Notes: generated by a model not told the origin, from the letters alone. A stretch of 64,000 nucleotides of DNA from Microbulbifer sp. VAAF005 (GCF_030012985.1 NZ_CP120233.1:992001-1056000); one strand, 5' to 3'. Shown: positions 17,820 to 27,296, numbered from the stretch's first letter. Made by a program: numbers and translations.

Positions 17820-18613
17820 AGTTGTTTATCTCCTGCCTGAACCTCAGCATCGTCGCGAGGATGCGAAAATACCGGGATACGCTTGACCCATAATTTCAGT
17901 GCCTGCCAATAAATGGCGGCTATAACTTTTACGGTCATCAAGGGGTACTGGATCAATATTGAATTAAGCGATCGGCCGCTAATTTCGCAGCGCTGTAAAC
18001 TCAGGGTTGCATCAAACATTGGGCGAGTGCCATCTTCTGTATCATCGGCACTCGCATCAAAATTTTGCAGGTAGGCTGTCAGCTTTTCTCCAGGTTTTGT
18101 CCCCCTCCATCGATACCCTTGGGCCATGGGCATAAAAGGCGAGACATGAAATGTTTTTGCGAAGGTCGCTTTTTGCAACTTGGTATTATTACGGCAATCC
18201 AAAACATAGCTGTGACGCTCTTTCCAGGGAGTATTGTGCACATCCAGGAGCAGCCAATCCACATTCTGTCCCTCAGCATCGAAACAATAGTAAACACTGA
18301 GCGGATTCATGTTGTAGCCAAAGTAGCGCCAATTGGCCAGCAAGCGAATAGGCCCGGAAGGCTGCTCTCCCACTTCCTCCTCCACCCGCTGTCGAACCGC
18401 CTCATCAAGACTGAGGGATTCATCGCCAAAAAAATCACTACGACAAAATCTCGCAGGTGCCCGCCGCTGGGAGGACCAAAGAGGTGAAAGCTGGCAAATG
18501 GCTTCCACCTCTGCCAGATCGACGTACATCATAAAAACCTGGTAGCGAAACTGATGAGCTCTGGGCGCAAAGCGCCGGTGCTCCAACCACCCGGTATAAA
18601 TCGCACTTTCCAT
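17816..18613 (-). CDS. DUF1365 family protein
   Basis: A 265-residue protein. Family hallmarks are the N-terminal YTGWLEHRRFAPRAHQFRY, then LLANWRYFGYNMNPLSVYYCFD and FAKTFHVSPFMPM. DUF1365 proteins almost always sit between an FAD oxidoreductase and a CFA-type methyltransferase, as here, and are thought to act in modified fatty acid formation; the reaction is unproven. I start at ATG 18613, with GGAGG eight bases upstream, overlapping the previous stop region; an upstream frame to 18667 lies within the oxidoreductase gene. The stop overlaps the next ATG by four bases. Confidence 0.9.
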   Translation of the reverse strand: MESAIYTGWLEHRRFAPRAHQFRYQVFMMYVDLAEVEAICQLSPLWSSQRRAPARFCRSDFFGDESLSLDEAVRQRVEEEVGEQPSGPIRLLANWRYFGYNMNPLSVYYCFDAEGQNVDWLLLDVHNTPWKERHSYVLDCRNNTKLQKATFAKTFHVSPFMPMAQGYRWRGTKPGEKLTAYLQNFDASADDTEDGTRPMFDATLSLQRCEISGRSLNSILIQYPLMTVKVIAAIYWQALKLWVKRIPVFSHPRDDAEVQAGDKQL

Positions 18614-18626
18614 GATACCGGCCTCC

Positions 18627-19877
18627 TTACCAGTCAACACCCAACCCCCGAGCCACTCGCAACGCACTCGTTACACCGTCTTCATGAAATCCATTTGCCC
18701 AGTAAGCGCCGCAGAACCAGGTGCGGTTAACACCATTAATACTATCCCACTGCTGTTGCGCTCGCGTTCCGGCCACAGAAAACTGAGGATGGGCGTACTC
18801 AAAACGACCGAGCACAGACTTGGGATCGATACGCTCTTCGGCATTCAGGGTGACACAATAGGTTTTCTCGGTATTCAAGCCCTGAAGTATATTCATGTTG
18901 TATGTCAAAACAGGCAGTGCATCCTGTTCACTGCGCAATTGGTAATTCCAACTCGACCAACTACGACGGTGACGGGGTAGCAAGGTGCTGTCTGTATGCA
19001 GGACCACGGCATTTTTTGCATAGGGTATAGCCCCCAGGATTTTTTGCTCACTGCCGCTGGGGTCGGTCAAACATTGAAGGGCCTGATCGGAATGGCAAGC
19101 GAAAACAACGGCATCAAACTCCAGATTTTCCCCTGCAGCGGTGCGAACATTCACACCTTCTCGACAGCGTTGCACGGCCTCAATGGGCGTAGATAAGCGA
19201 ATTTTATCTGCGAAAGATTGTATTAACGGATCAATATATTCACGCGACCCACCCTTAATCACTCGCCACTGCGGGCGACGCACCAGGTTGAGCAGGCCGT
19301 GATTGACAAAGAAGCGGACAAAGAAACTGACAGAAAACTCCAGCATTTGCGCCATACTGGCAGACCAGATAGCAGATCCCATAGGTACCAAATAGCGATT
19401 GGCGAATTCCGCGGAGTAACCGTTCGCAGGTAGATACTCACCCAGGGTCAATGTCTCGCCCAGCCTCCCCTCCTGCCAGTCGCGGAGGGCATTACGATTA
19501 AAGCGCACAATGTCCCAGAGCATACGCCAGTGCCCAGCGCTGACGATGTTCGAGCGCTGTGCAAACAGGCTGTTGAGATTGTTACCCGCATATTCAAACC
19601 CCTCCTGATCGCAGCGCACACTAAAGCCCATGGAGGTGGGTTGGGATTGAACTCCCAGCTCTTTAAGCAAGCGAATAAAATTCGGATAGGTCCAGTCGTT
19701 GTAAACAATAAAGCCGGTATCCACTGCTAACCGGCGCCCCCCATCATCAATATCAACCGTAGCGGTATGCCCTCCCAGGCGTGCCTGTGCTTCAAACAGG
19801 GTGACATCGTACTTTCGATTCAATAGATAAGCGGCAGTAAGACCGGCAATGCCGCTGCCAACAATAGCGATTCGCAT
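18627..19877 (-). CDS. FAD-dependent amine-oxidase-like oxidoreductase (COG2907 type)
   Basis: A 416-residue flavoprotein with an N-terminal dinucleotide-binding motif IAIVGSGIAGLTAAYLL and the GGHT motif (FEAQARLGGHTAT). A second conserved segment, GFIVYNDWTYPNF, follows, and the C-terminal FAD site reads TWFCGAYWANGFHEDGV. This is the NAD/FAD-binding protein that accompanies DUF1365 and CFA genes; it probably oxidises or desaturates a lipid intermediate, which is inference. ATG 19877 overlaps the SDR stop (TGATG), so an upstream frame to 19970 is not the start. Confidence 0.9.
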   Translation of the reverse strand: MRIAIVGSGIAGLTAAYLLNRKYDVTLFEAQARLGGHTATVDIDDGGRRLAVDTGFIVYNDWTYPNFIRLLKELGVQSQPTSMGFSVRCDQEGFEYAGNNLNSLFAQRSNIVSAGHWRMLWDIVRFNRNALRDWQEGRLGETLTLGEYLPANGYSAEFANRYLVPMGSAIWSASMAQMLEFSVSFFVRFFVNHGLLNLVRRPQWRVIKGGSREYIDPLIQSFADKIRLSTPIEAVQRCREGVNVRTAAGENLEFDAVVFACHSDQALQCLTDPSGSEQKILGAIPYAKNAVVLHTDSTLLPRHRRSWSSWNYQLRSEQDALPVLTYNMNILQGLNTEKTYCVTLNAEERIDPKSVLGRFEYAHPQFSVAGTRAQQQWDSINGVNRTWFCGAYWANGFHEDGVTSALRVARGLGVDW

Positions 19878-20656
19878 CAATTCTTCCTTAGAGTGCGGAT
19901 TCTTGTCATTTTGGGTACGCAAAAACGGAACCAGATTGAGCTGAAAAAACCCAGAAACCGCAGAGGCCAACTGAGCCGTTTGGGAAAATCGACTGTATGC
20001 CCAACACCACTGAGCCCCTGTTCAATGCGCTCGGCGGCCTGGTCTGGAGTCATTAAAAAAGGCATGTCAAAGTCATTGCGCTGGGTAAGGCGGGTGTCGA
20101 CAAACCCCGGGCGAATGTGGACCACTCGAAGTGGAGTAAGGCTGGTATCGGCGCGCACCGACTCCAGAAAATAAGCCACCGCCGCTTTGGAACTTCCATA
20201 CGCTTCGGCGCGGGGAAAAGGTACCACTGACGAGAGACTGCCGAGCGCGGCAAATACCGGAGACCGGCTTGCGGCTAACAGTGGCTGCGCGCATTTCAAG
20301 GTATTCACCAAGGCAAAGAAGTTGCCATCAAAAACCCGCCGGTACATGGTGATATCCAATTGAAGGTCGTCGTCATATTCACAGGTACCAGCGCAAGCAA
20401 TCACCATATCCAGGTGATCTGTGAAGTCCGCTAATCGCCGAGCAACTCCCGGCATTACCGCATCATCACTAAGGTCACAGTCCAATACCCTGAGGCGACT
20501 GGGGGCTATGTTCTGTAACTCCGTCAGCGCATCCAGCCTGCGACTGCTGGCAATCACAAAATTATTCTGCTCCACCAGGCGCAATGTGAGCGCGCGTCCA
20601 ATACCCGAACTAGCACCTGTGATCCAGATGGTTTTATCGCGAATCCCCTGGGACAC
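19877..20656 (-). CDS. Short-chain dehydrogenase in lipid operon
   Basis: A 259-residue classical SDR with TGASSGIGRALT near the N-terminus, a VIACAGT variant of the NNAG motif, Ser in LGSLSSVVPFPR, and the YGSSK catalytic pair. The C-terminal tail is hydrophobic and basic (WPLRFLGFFSSIWFRF), as in membrane-associated SDRs. It begins with GTG directly after the TAA of the NTF2-like gene and its stop overlaps the flavoprotein ATG, so it is fully within the operon. The likely substrate is a lipid carbonyl, inferred from context. Confidence 0.9.
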   Translation of the reverse strand: MSQGIRDKTIWITGASSGIGRALTLRLVEQNNFVIASSRRLDALTELQNIAPSRLRVLDCDLSDDAVMPGVARRLADFTDHLDMVIACAGTCEYDDDLQLDITMYRRVFDGNFFALVNTLKCAQPLLAASRSPVFAALGSLSSVVPFPRAEAYGSSKAAVAYFLESVRADTSLTPLRVVHIRPGFVDTRLTQRNDFDMPFLMTPDQAAERIEQGLSGVGHTVDFPKRLSWPLRFLGFFSSIWFRFCVPKMTRIRTLRKN

Positions 20657-21088
20657 TTAGTTGCGCTCCATTCGCGACTTGATAAAACCAATGCAGGAGC
20701 CCAATACCGGCACCTGCTCATAGACCATGGCACCCATATCGTAAAAGTCCTCGTGGTAGTGAATCTTATCGGTGTAACGCAACAGGCTACAGCCACGAAG
20801 TTGTAATGGGCGTCCACCTTTGAGTGATTGGTGTCGGTAGTGCATGGTCCACGAAAGGCAGGCGCTGCCCTCGCCCACCACCGGCAGATCATCAAATTGG
20901 AAGCGGCACTGGGTAAGCCCCCTGCTCATTCCCGCAAAGTAACTCTTTAAAGCAGGCAATCCCTCTATCCGATGCAACGGGTCACAAAAAATGACATCGT
21001 CGCTATATAGTGATCCAAGGCTGCCAGTTTCCTGCATCAGGAAGTCTTTGTAGTACTCCTCTAGCTCCTCAATCAACGCGCTCATCAT
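20657..21088 (-). CDS. NTF2-like (SnoaL-fold) protein, first gene of lipid operon
   Basis: A 143-residue single-domain protein with the NTF2/SnoaL cone fold pattern: LEEYYKDF helix, LYSDDVIFCDP, IEGLPALKSYFAGM, then strands ending HYHEDFYDMG. It is the first gene of the five-gene lipid operon, with a sigma-E-type promoter 28 bases upstream of the start. Either of two adjacent ATGs (21088 or 21085) could start it, after AAGGA. Such proteins can be small enzymes or binding partners; the role here is unknown. Confidence 0.85.
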   Translation of the reverse strand: MMSALIEELEEYYKDFLMQETGSLGSLYSDDVIFCDPLHRIEGLPALKSYFAGMSRGLTQCRFQFDDLPVVGEGSACLSWTMHYRHQSLKGGRPLQLRGCSLLRYTDKIHYHEDFYDMGAMVYEQVPVLGSCIGFIKSRMERN

Positions 21089-21115
21089 CGGATTCCTTAC
21101 TGTTCAAGCTGCAGA

Positions 21116-21145
21116 TAAATACGCCACACCCCATCGGTTGGATCA
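21116..21145 (-). promoter_or_regulatory. ECF sigma-type promoter for the lipid operon
   Basis: On the minus strand TGATCC (21145-21140) is followed after 18 bases by TATTTA (21121-21116), ending 28 bases before the operon's first ATG. TGATCC is the -35 element known for RpoE of the ChrR-controlled (ECF11) group, so the neighbouring sigma factor probably reads it. Confidence 0.65.
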
Positions 21146-21170
21146 CCGCTTAATAAAAGGTAGGCCAGGG

Positions 21171-21200
21171 AGATCCAGTTATGCCCCCTCTGCGTAAGTA
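21171..21200 (+). promoter_or_regulatory. ECF sigma-type promoter for the sigma factor gene
   Basis: AGATCC (21171-21176), 18 bases, then TAAGTA (21195-21200) on the plus strand. It is one mismatch from the TGATCC -35 element and has the same spacing as the divergent minus-strand promoter. It would allow the sigma factor to activate its own gene. Confidence 0.55.
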
Positions 21201-21294
21201 GTTATCAGACAACTTGGAAGTCTCCCCCTGAGAGTCTGTTGCAGAGTGTGGTACACGGATGTACCACAACAGGTCTCAACACTAATTTCCAGAC

Positions 21295-21954
21295 ATGCTT
21301 GATTGCGTGAGTATCGACAACGACAGAAAGACCGCTAACATGGCGCATAGCCCCCAAGCAAAAAGTGAAATAGGCCCGGTGAAACTGCCACAAAGAGAGG
21401 ACCAGGACTGGAGTGCCCTGCTGACGCGAGTCGGTGCGGAGCGTGATCGCCAGTCCTTTGAGCAGCTCTTTCACCACTTTGCCCCACTAATTAAGGGTTT
21501 CCATCACAGCCGCACCACTCAGGCAATTAGCGCTGAAGCCGCCGATGAGCTAGTTCAGGAAACCCTGTTTAAAGTCTGGCGCAAGGCCCCCAGCTTCGAT
21601 GTCAGTAAGGCTTCTGCCAGTACCTGGATATTCACCATTATGCGCAACACTCGTATCGACATGTTGCGCCGTAACGGGCGTCATCAAAACGCCGAGATTA
21701 TTGAAGCCATGGATGTTTGGGATGAAACCCCCGAACACCAACCGTTAATATTTCTACAGAGAAGACGCAACGAAAAGGAAGTTGCGGAAGGCCTGCACAG
21801 CCTGCCGGCAGAACAGAGCCACGTCTTGGAAAAGGCGTATATGGAGGGAAAATCCCACAGTGAGATATCCAAGGAGCTGGAATTACCATTGGGCACGGTA
21901 AAGTCCCGCGTGCGGCTGGCCCTAAAGAAGTTACAAGCGAGGTTGGCCAAGTAG
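21295..21954 (+). CDS. rpoE: ECF RNA polymerase sigma factor, RpoE/ChrR-type (ECF11)
   Basis: A 219-residue group IV sigma factor. Region 2 is seen in FEQLFHHFAPLIKGF, then the polymerase-binding and -10 helices DELVQETLFKVWRK and ASTWIFTIMRNTRIDMLRR. Region 4 is GLHSLPAEQSHVLEKAYMEG followed by the HTH SHSEISKELELPLGTVKSRV. The next gene, 7 bases on, is a ChrR-type anti-sigma, which places it in the group that responds to singlet oxygen and related stress in other proteobacteria. Start may be ATG 21295 or 21340. Divergent from the lipid operon it likely controls. Confidence 0.92.
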   Translation: MLDCVSIDNDRKTANMAHSPQAKSEIGPVKLPQREDQDWSALLTRVGAERDRQSFEQLFHHFAPLIKGFHHSRTTQAISAEAADELVQETLFKVWRKAPSFDVSKASASTWIFTIMRNTRIDMLRRNGRHQNAEIIEAMDVWDETPEHQPLIFLQRRRNEKEVAEGLHSLPAEQSHVLEKAYMEGKSHSEISKELELPLGTVKSRVRLALKKLQARLAK

Positions 21955-21961
21955 GTTTAGT

Positions 21962-22633
21962 ATGATTCGCCACCACCCCGATAAAAATTTACTCCTTGAA
22001 TACGCTTCCGGCAGCCTGCCCAAAGGCGCCAGCCTGGTCGTTTCCGCCCATATACAAATGTGTGCCGAGTGTCGCGCTCAATATCAAACCATGAACACCC
22101 TGGGCGGCTCCATTCTGGAGTCCTGCGCACCACAGGCCGTAAACGATGAGGCTTTCCAACGCCTGATGGGACGTATTGATCAGGCCGCTGAATCGGCGCA
22201 ACAAGTGGCTCCCGAGAGATCCAAATCCACGGAGCCCATGCTGGCGGGTGCACCGCCAGTCGTGCACAAGCTGCTGGAAAAAAATCCCCCGATCAAGTGG
22301 AAAACTATCGCGCCCTCCCTAAAAATGTGTCGACTGAAAACCGGGCAGGATCAATATGAAGTGAGCTTTCATCGCCTGAGTTGTGGCGGCAAAGTTGCAG
22401 AGCACGATCACCGGGGCTACGAACTCACCCTGGTTCTGTACGGCAGCTTCTCTGATAGCGATGGTGTTTATAGTCCAGGGGACTTTCTGTTGCGGGAACC
22501 CGGCGACGTGCACCGCCCGACGGTCACAGAAGATCAAGAGTGCCTGTGCTTCTCTGCAGTACAGGCACCGGTGGCGATTACCGGTGTCAGCGGCTGGTTG
22601 CTAAACCGCCTTATCCCGTTTCGTCCGGGCTGA
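21962..22633 (+). CDS. chrR: ChrR-type zinc anti-sigma factor with cupin domain
   Basis: A 223-residue anti-sigma factor that holds the sigma factor inactive until stress. The N-terminal zinc site is complete: His4/His5, then His30-x3-Cys34-x2-Cys37 (HIQMCAEC). The C-terminal half is a cupin with AEHDHRGYELTLVLYG and PGDVHRP, keeping the likely metal ligands. This two-domain form is diagnostic for ChrR. It follows the sigma gene after 7 bases, so the two are co-expressed. Confidence 0.93.
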   Translation: MIRHHPDKNLLLEYASGSLPKGASLVVSAHIQMCAECRAQYQTMNTLGGSILESCAPQAVNDEAFQRLMGRIDQAAESAQQVAPERSKSTEPMLAGAPPVVHKLLEKNPPIKWKTIAPSLKMCRLKTGQDQYEVSFHRLSCGGKVAEHDHRGYELTLVLYGSFSDSDGVYSPGDFLLREPGDVHRPTVTEDQECLCFSAVQAPVAITGVSGWLLNRLIPFRPG

Positions 22634-22650
22634 CACCGATTAAAAGAGCT

Positions 22651-22669
22651 GCGGCGTCTAGGACGCCGC
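22651..22669. terminator. Bidirectional terminator between chrR and iorAB
   Basis: An 8-bp perfect stem GCGGCGTC/GACGCCGC with a TAG loop. Read on minus, the loop holds the iorAB stop codon and is followed by CTCTTTTA. It serves the convergent ends of chrR and iorAB. Confidence 0.7.
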
Positions 22670-25600
22670 CAGAGAAGTCGGTTCTTGCTCCCCGTCCACA
22701 AATACTGCAGAAAGCTCATCCCAACGATCGCTGACCGCCGCGAATTTTTCCTCGCGCACATGGCCATAGCCTCGCACTTGAAGGGGGATTTCGAGCAGCT
22801 CTTGTGCCTCTGACAGGTTTTCGCCAGATAGATGCGCGGCTACGCTATCAACTGCTTTGGCCACCTGTTGGGCCCAGCGCCGTTCAGCACGGCGCTCCTG
22901 GGTGTAACCGAAGACATCCAGTGCAGTACCGCGAAGAACTTTGCCCTTAGCCAACAGCGGCATCAGCTTGCCCATCCAGGGGCCAAACTGCATTTTGCGC
23001 ACGCGACCACTGCTATCGGGACGCGCAAGAAGCGGCGGTGCCATATGGAATTTCAGGGTGTAGTCGCCGCTGAATGTCTCACGTAGCTGTCGCTTGAAAT
23101 CTTCACCGGTGTAGAGGCGCGCCACTTCGTACTCATCTTTATAAGCCATCGCTTTATAAAGGCTGCGCGCACCCATACGGGTAAGATCGCCCCGAGCAGC
23201 TGGCAGTGAGGATTCTGCTTTGCGCAGCGCCTCTATATGGCGAAGGAATTCTGCCGCATAGGCCGGGCTTTGATAGTCGCGAAGCTCTGCTGCCAATCGC
23301 TCCAGCAACTGCTCTACCGACTCCTCAGGCTCCACCAATTTCACCGGCTTGGCCGGGACTGCCAATTGCTCGATCGCTTTAGGGTTTTCCGCCAGTAAAC
23401 GGCCCGCGCGGAAAGCGCGCAGGTTGTTCTCTACCGCCACACCATTGAGTTCAATGGCCCGTTCCAGGGCCGCTTCACCGATTGGCAGCAGTCCTTTCTG
23501 GCAGGCAAAACCCATAATCATCAAGTTACTGGCTACGGCATCGCCAAACAGTGCCTGGGCATATTTATTCGCATCAAAGGCAAAATACTCCGCACACAGG
23601 GACTCAATACTCTGTTGGGTCGCATCGGCGGGGAATGCCAGCTCGTTGTCGCGAACAAAGGCAGCTACCGGTACTTCAGCAGTATTTACCAGGGCACGCA
23701 TTTCGCCGGTGGCAAATTTGGTCCGCTGGCCAGCGGCGGTGACCATATCGCAGCCCAGTAACAACTGCGCCGCGCCATCGCGAATACGAGCGGTGGTAAT
23801 CGCCTCGGGGTTTTCTCCCACTTTTACATGAGCCACTACGGCGCCATTTTTTTGTGAGAGACCGGTAAAGTACAAAGTTGTACTGCCCTTCTCTTCCAGG
23901 TGCGCCGCCATACCCAGCAGTGCCGCCACGGTAAGTACACCACTGCCACCAATGCCGGCCACCAAAATACTGAGTGGCTGGGCCAGAGTCGCGACCGGCG
24001 CAGAAGGTAATCCGGCAATAGCCACGTCTAAGGCATCCGCCAGGGACTGCACCGGGGGCTTTTTCAGTTCTCCCCCTTCCACAGTGACAAAGCTCGGGCA
24101 GAAACCATCGGCACAGCGCATATCCTTGTTGCAGCTGGACTGGTTGATCTGGCGCTTGCGCCCCAACGGGGTTTCCAGCGGCTCCACGGCAATACAGCTG
24201 GACTGCACACTGCAATCGCCACAGCCTTCGCAGACCCGGTGGTTAATCAGCAATCGCTGGGATGGATCGACCATCTGTTTTTTCTTGCGGCGGCGGCGTT
24301 TCTCGGCCGCACAGACCTGCTCATAAATAATCGCCGTCACACCGGCAGTTTCCCGCAGGCGACGCTGCACGGCGTCCAGCTCAGAGCGGGGAAGAACTTC
24401 TACGGCAGTGGGCAGTTGGCTGCGGTGTTCGCGCCAGTGGTCGGGGTTCTCGGTCAAAAGAATAACCGTACCAACCCCCTCGGCCAGCAACTGTGCAGCC
24501 AGGGAGGGAGCATTAACTTCGCCATCGGCGGGTTGGCCACCGGTCATGGCCACCGCATCGTTCAGAAGAATTTTGTAGGTGATATTCACCTGGCTCGCCA
24601 CGGCCTGGCGAATGGCCAATAGCCCGGAGTGGTTGTAGGTTCCATCGCCCATATTCTGGAAAATATGCTCGGCGCTGGAAAAACGGTGCAGTCCTACCCA
24701 TTGGGCGCCCTCGCCTCCCATATGGGAATAGGTATCGGTGCGCAGGCCTTTACCCAAAGCCATAATATGACAGCCAATACCGGCACTCCCCAAACTGCCT
24801 TCTGGCAATTTGGTGGAAGTGTTATGAGGACAACCTGCACAGAAAATGGGTTCACGAGCCAACAAGCCCTGAGCCTTTGCAGCGACATTGCCCCCCAGTT
24901 TTTCTGCCAGGGGAATCAGCTGTGCCGCCAGTTCAGTATCCACCAGCCAGCGGGCAATGGCCTTGGCCACCTGATCCGGGCCAAAGCCCCACACTGCCGG
25001 CAACAGGTCCTTGCCATCCAGGTCTTTCTTACCGACTACCTTCGGACGATAACTATCTTCCCAACCGTAGAGCAGGTTTTTCAGCTGATCCTCCACCAGG
25101 GGACGCTTCTCCTCGACTACCAGCAAGCGCTCCATGCCCTTGGCGAACTCACTGATGCCCCTAGGCTCCAGCGGCCAGGACATCGCCACTTTATAGATGG
25201 AGATGCCGGCTGAGTTCAGATCTGCCTCTGATAAGTTGAGCAGTTTCAAAGCCTCAAGCAAATCACCGTGGGCCTTACCCACCGTTACAATGCCGAAGCG
25301 TTTTCGCTCCGCACTGTGAGTGGTTTTATCCAGGCGGTTGGCATAGGCGAATGCCTTGGCTGCAGGCAAACGCTCCTCCAGCATACGGCGCTCATATTCG
25401 AGGCGCTCCGCAGGCCAATTCAGGTGGGGATCGTAGTTCAGGCCGTGTGGCGGGATTGGGAAGTCAGCTGGAATTGTAAACTGGGGCAACTCCGGCACAA
25501 TCAAGGAAGCACCGGCCTCTACAGTTTCAGTAATTGCCTTAAAACCCACCCACAAGCCCGAAAAACGGGATAAAGCAATGCCCGCGAGGCCCAGGGTCAG

Positions 25601-26179
25601 GTACTCATCAATGGAGGACGGAAATATCAGCGGCATCATTACCGACTCAAAAATCTGGTCGGTATTGTGGGAAAACATGGAGGATTCTGCAGTGTGGTCA
25701 TCCCCACACAACGCCAAAACACCACCTAGTTTTGAGGTGCCCTGAATATTGGCTTGGCGGAAAACATCTGCGGTGCGATCTACACCGTGGCCCTTGCCAT
25801 ACCAAATAGAAAAGACGCCGTCTTTCGTTGCCTGCTGGCGATAGTGATCCAGCAACTGGGTGCCCCAAATATTGGTCGCCCCCAGGTCTTCATTAATGCC
25901 CGGCTCAAAATGGATTTCCCGCTCGGCCAATAGCTTCTTGTGCCGCCACAGGGCCTGGTCGTAACCGCCCAATGGGGAACCGCGATAACCGGAAACAAAG
26001 CCAGCTGTATTGAGGCCCGCCAGCTCGTCCATGCGCTTTTGCATTAAGGGCAAACGAACCAGGGCGTCAATTCCGGTCAGGAATACACGGCCAGATTCAC
26101 GGGTAAAAGCCGCTTTCAGCGAATACTCGCTATCAAAGCCCAATTCCTGATCGCCTTCGACCATTGCCATGGGTACCAC
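22658..26179 (-). CDS. Indolepyruvate ferredoxin oxidoreductase, fused alpha-beta (IorAB)
   Basis: A 1173-residue fusion that oxidatively decarboxylates aryl-pyruvates (from aromatic amino acids) to acyl-CoA, passing electrons to ferredoxin. The N-terminal thiamine-binding part covers about residues 25-450, with CAGCPHNTS and IGCHIMALGKG near 448. A cysteine-rich iron-sulphur segment (RVCEGCGDCSVQSSC, then CNKDMRCADGFCPSF) lies near 648. An IorB-like domain, with LVAGIGGSGVLTVAALLG and FTGLSQKNGAVVAHV, and a long C-terminal extension follow. This single-chain architecture is common in aerobic proteobacteria. The start may be Met1, Met4 or Met6. Divergent Lrp-type regulator. Confidence 0.93.
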   Translation of the reverse strand: MVPMAMVEGDQELGFDSEYSLKAAFTRESGRVFLTGIDALVRLPLMQKRMDELAGLNTAGFVSGYRGSPLGGYDQALWRHKKLLAEREIHFEPGINEDLGATNIWGTQLLDHYRQQATKDGVFSIWYGKGHGVDRTADVFRQANIQGTSKLGGVLALCGDDHTAESSMFSHNTDQIFESVMMPLIFPSSIDEYLTLGLAGIALSRFSGLWVGFKAITETVEAGASLIVPELPQFTIPADFPIPPHGLNYDPHLNWPAERLEYERRMLEERLPAAKAFAYANRLDKTTHSAERKRFGIVTVGKAHGDLLEALKLLNLSEADLNSAGISIYKVAMSWPLEPRGISEFAKGMERLLVVEEKRPLVEDQLKNLLYGWEDSYRPKVVGKKDLDGKDLLPAVWGFGPDQVAKAIARWLVDTELAAQLIPLAEKLGGNVAAKAQGLLAREPIFCAGCPHNTSTKLPEGSLGSAGIGCHIMALGKGLRTDTYSHMGGEGAQWVGLHRFSSAEHIFQNMGDGTYNHSGLLAIRQAVASQVNITYKILLNDAVAMTGGQPADGEVNAPSLAAQLLAEGVGTVILLTENPDHWREHRSQLPTAVEVLPRSELDAVQRRLRETAGVTAIIYEQVCAAEKRRRRKKKQMVDPSQRLLINHRVCEGCGDCSVQSSCIAVEPLETPLGRKRQINQSSCNKDMRCADGFCPSFVTVEGGELKKPPVQSLADALDVAIAGLPSAPVATLAQPLSILVAGIGGSGVLTVAALLGMAAHLEEKGSTTLYFTGLSQKNGAVVAHVKVGENPEAITTARIRDGAAQLLLGCDMVTAAGQRTKFATGEMRALVNTAEVPVAAFVRDNELAFPADATQQSIESLCAEYFAFDANKYAQALFGDAVASNLMIMGFACQKGLLPIGEAALERAIELNGVAVENNLRAFRAGRLLAENPKAIEQLAVPAKPVKLVEPEESVEQLLERLAAELRDYQSPAYAAEFLRHIEALRKAESSLPAARGDLTRMGARSLYKAMAYKDEYEVARLYTGEDFKRQLRETFSGDYTLKFHMAPPLLARPDSSGRVRKMQFGPWMGKLMPLLAKGKVLRGTALDVFGYTQERRAERRWAQQVAKAVDSVAAHLSGENLSEAQELLEIPLQVRGYGHVREEKFAAVSDRWDELSAVFVDGEQEPTSLAAS

Positions 26180-26807
26180 CTATTTTATCTTTATTGCTTT
26201 CATCACTCCGGTTCTCGACGCCAGTAACATGTCGCAAAAATATTCGCGGCATCTCCCGAGTTACAGCAGAACAGACCAGAGCTGTTTAATAGCGCTAAAA
26301 TTAACACTGCCCGGCAGAGCAGGTCATACCAAAATTGGCCCAACTCAGGCATAATGCCGCCATAACTCGCTAAAGATGACCAGCTACTGGCAACAAATCA
26401 CTCAAAATGAAGTATTTTGGGGGATACAACGGAAAGGACATGCCCTCTTATGGTGCTCGCCTCTGGCCTTCACACTCTGTGTGACTAAATAAGCGCCAAA
26501 GGTTCTGCTTTTTGAGAGGCATAGCCTGGAACTGATCAGGGGATATCAGTTTCCGTCCGTTTACAGCTAACCAGTATCAACCGGTTGGGCAACGTACCCA
26601 TAAGCGGGAAATTAATAAAAAACGAGAAGGTCTCACAAAAGATGCGCAGTATAGGAAGCTACTGCCATAACAAACCAAAAAAAACCATGTACGCAATGCA
26701 CACAATTTACCGGAGAACGCTGGGAAGCAAAGATTCACTGGCAGGTTGATGATTAGCAGCCGGCGATACCGGCGTACGTTCAGAGAGATGAGATACGGAA
26801 TATAACC
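26180..26807. other. Divergent intergenic region between iorAB and lrp-type gene
   Basis: About 630 bases containing both promoters. No gene is convincing; a 38-codon ORF at 26374-26490 lacks a ribosome site. I see no strong palindrome. Confidence 0.5.
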
Positions 26808-27296
26808 ATGGCCTATTTACTGGATGCCATCGACAAGAAAATTCTGGAAATCCTTCAACAGGATGCCACCATTCCAAATATTGAGCTTGCAGAAAAAGTC
26901 TGCCTCTCACCCTCCCCCTGTTCACGGCGGGTTAAAAATCTAAACGAGCAAGGGTTTATAAAACGCGCAGTTACCCTGCTTGAACCGGAAAAGGTTGGGT
27001 TACCGGTAAGTGTATTTATCCAGGTTACTCTTAACCACCAAGTGAAAAAAGAGTTGCAGGACTTCGAATCGGTTATCGGCCAATGGCCGGAAGTGATGGA
27101 GTGCTACCTGATGACCGGTGATTTCGACTACCTGCTGCGAGTTGTTGTACCCAATTTGCAGGCTTATCAGGAATTCCTGGATAAAAAACTCACTGAACTC
27201 CCAGGCATCGATCATATTAAAAGCAGCTTCTCTTTAAAGCAGGTGCGTTACCGCACTGAGTTGCCGCTGGATCAGTTGCTGGAAAGCCAAAATTAA
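26808..27296 (+). CDS. Lrp/AsnC family transcriptional regulator
   Basis: A 162-residue regulator. The N-terminal HTH reads LDAIDKKILEILQQDATI, then ELAEKVCLSPSPCSRRVKNL, and the C-terminal RAM domain contains MECYLMTGDFDYLLRVVVPNL, a typical amino-acid-sensing segment. Transcribed away from iorAB. Because IorAB acts on keto-acids from aromatic amino acids, an amino-acid-responsive regulator next to it is a plausible controller, but this is inference from position. Confidence 0.9.
   Translation: MAYLLDAIDKKILEILQQDATIPNIELAEKVCLSPSPCSRRVKNLNEQGFIKRAVTLLEPEKVGLPVSVFIQVTLNHQVKKELQDFESVIGQWPEVMECYLMTGDFDYLLRVVVPNLQAYQEFLDKKLTELPGIDHIKSSFSLKQVRYRTELPLDQLLESQN

Noticed and set aside
26374..26490. 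38-codon ORF between iorAB and the Lrp gene
   Set aside because: No ribosome site and no similarity; probably chance.
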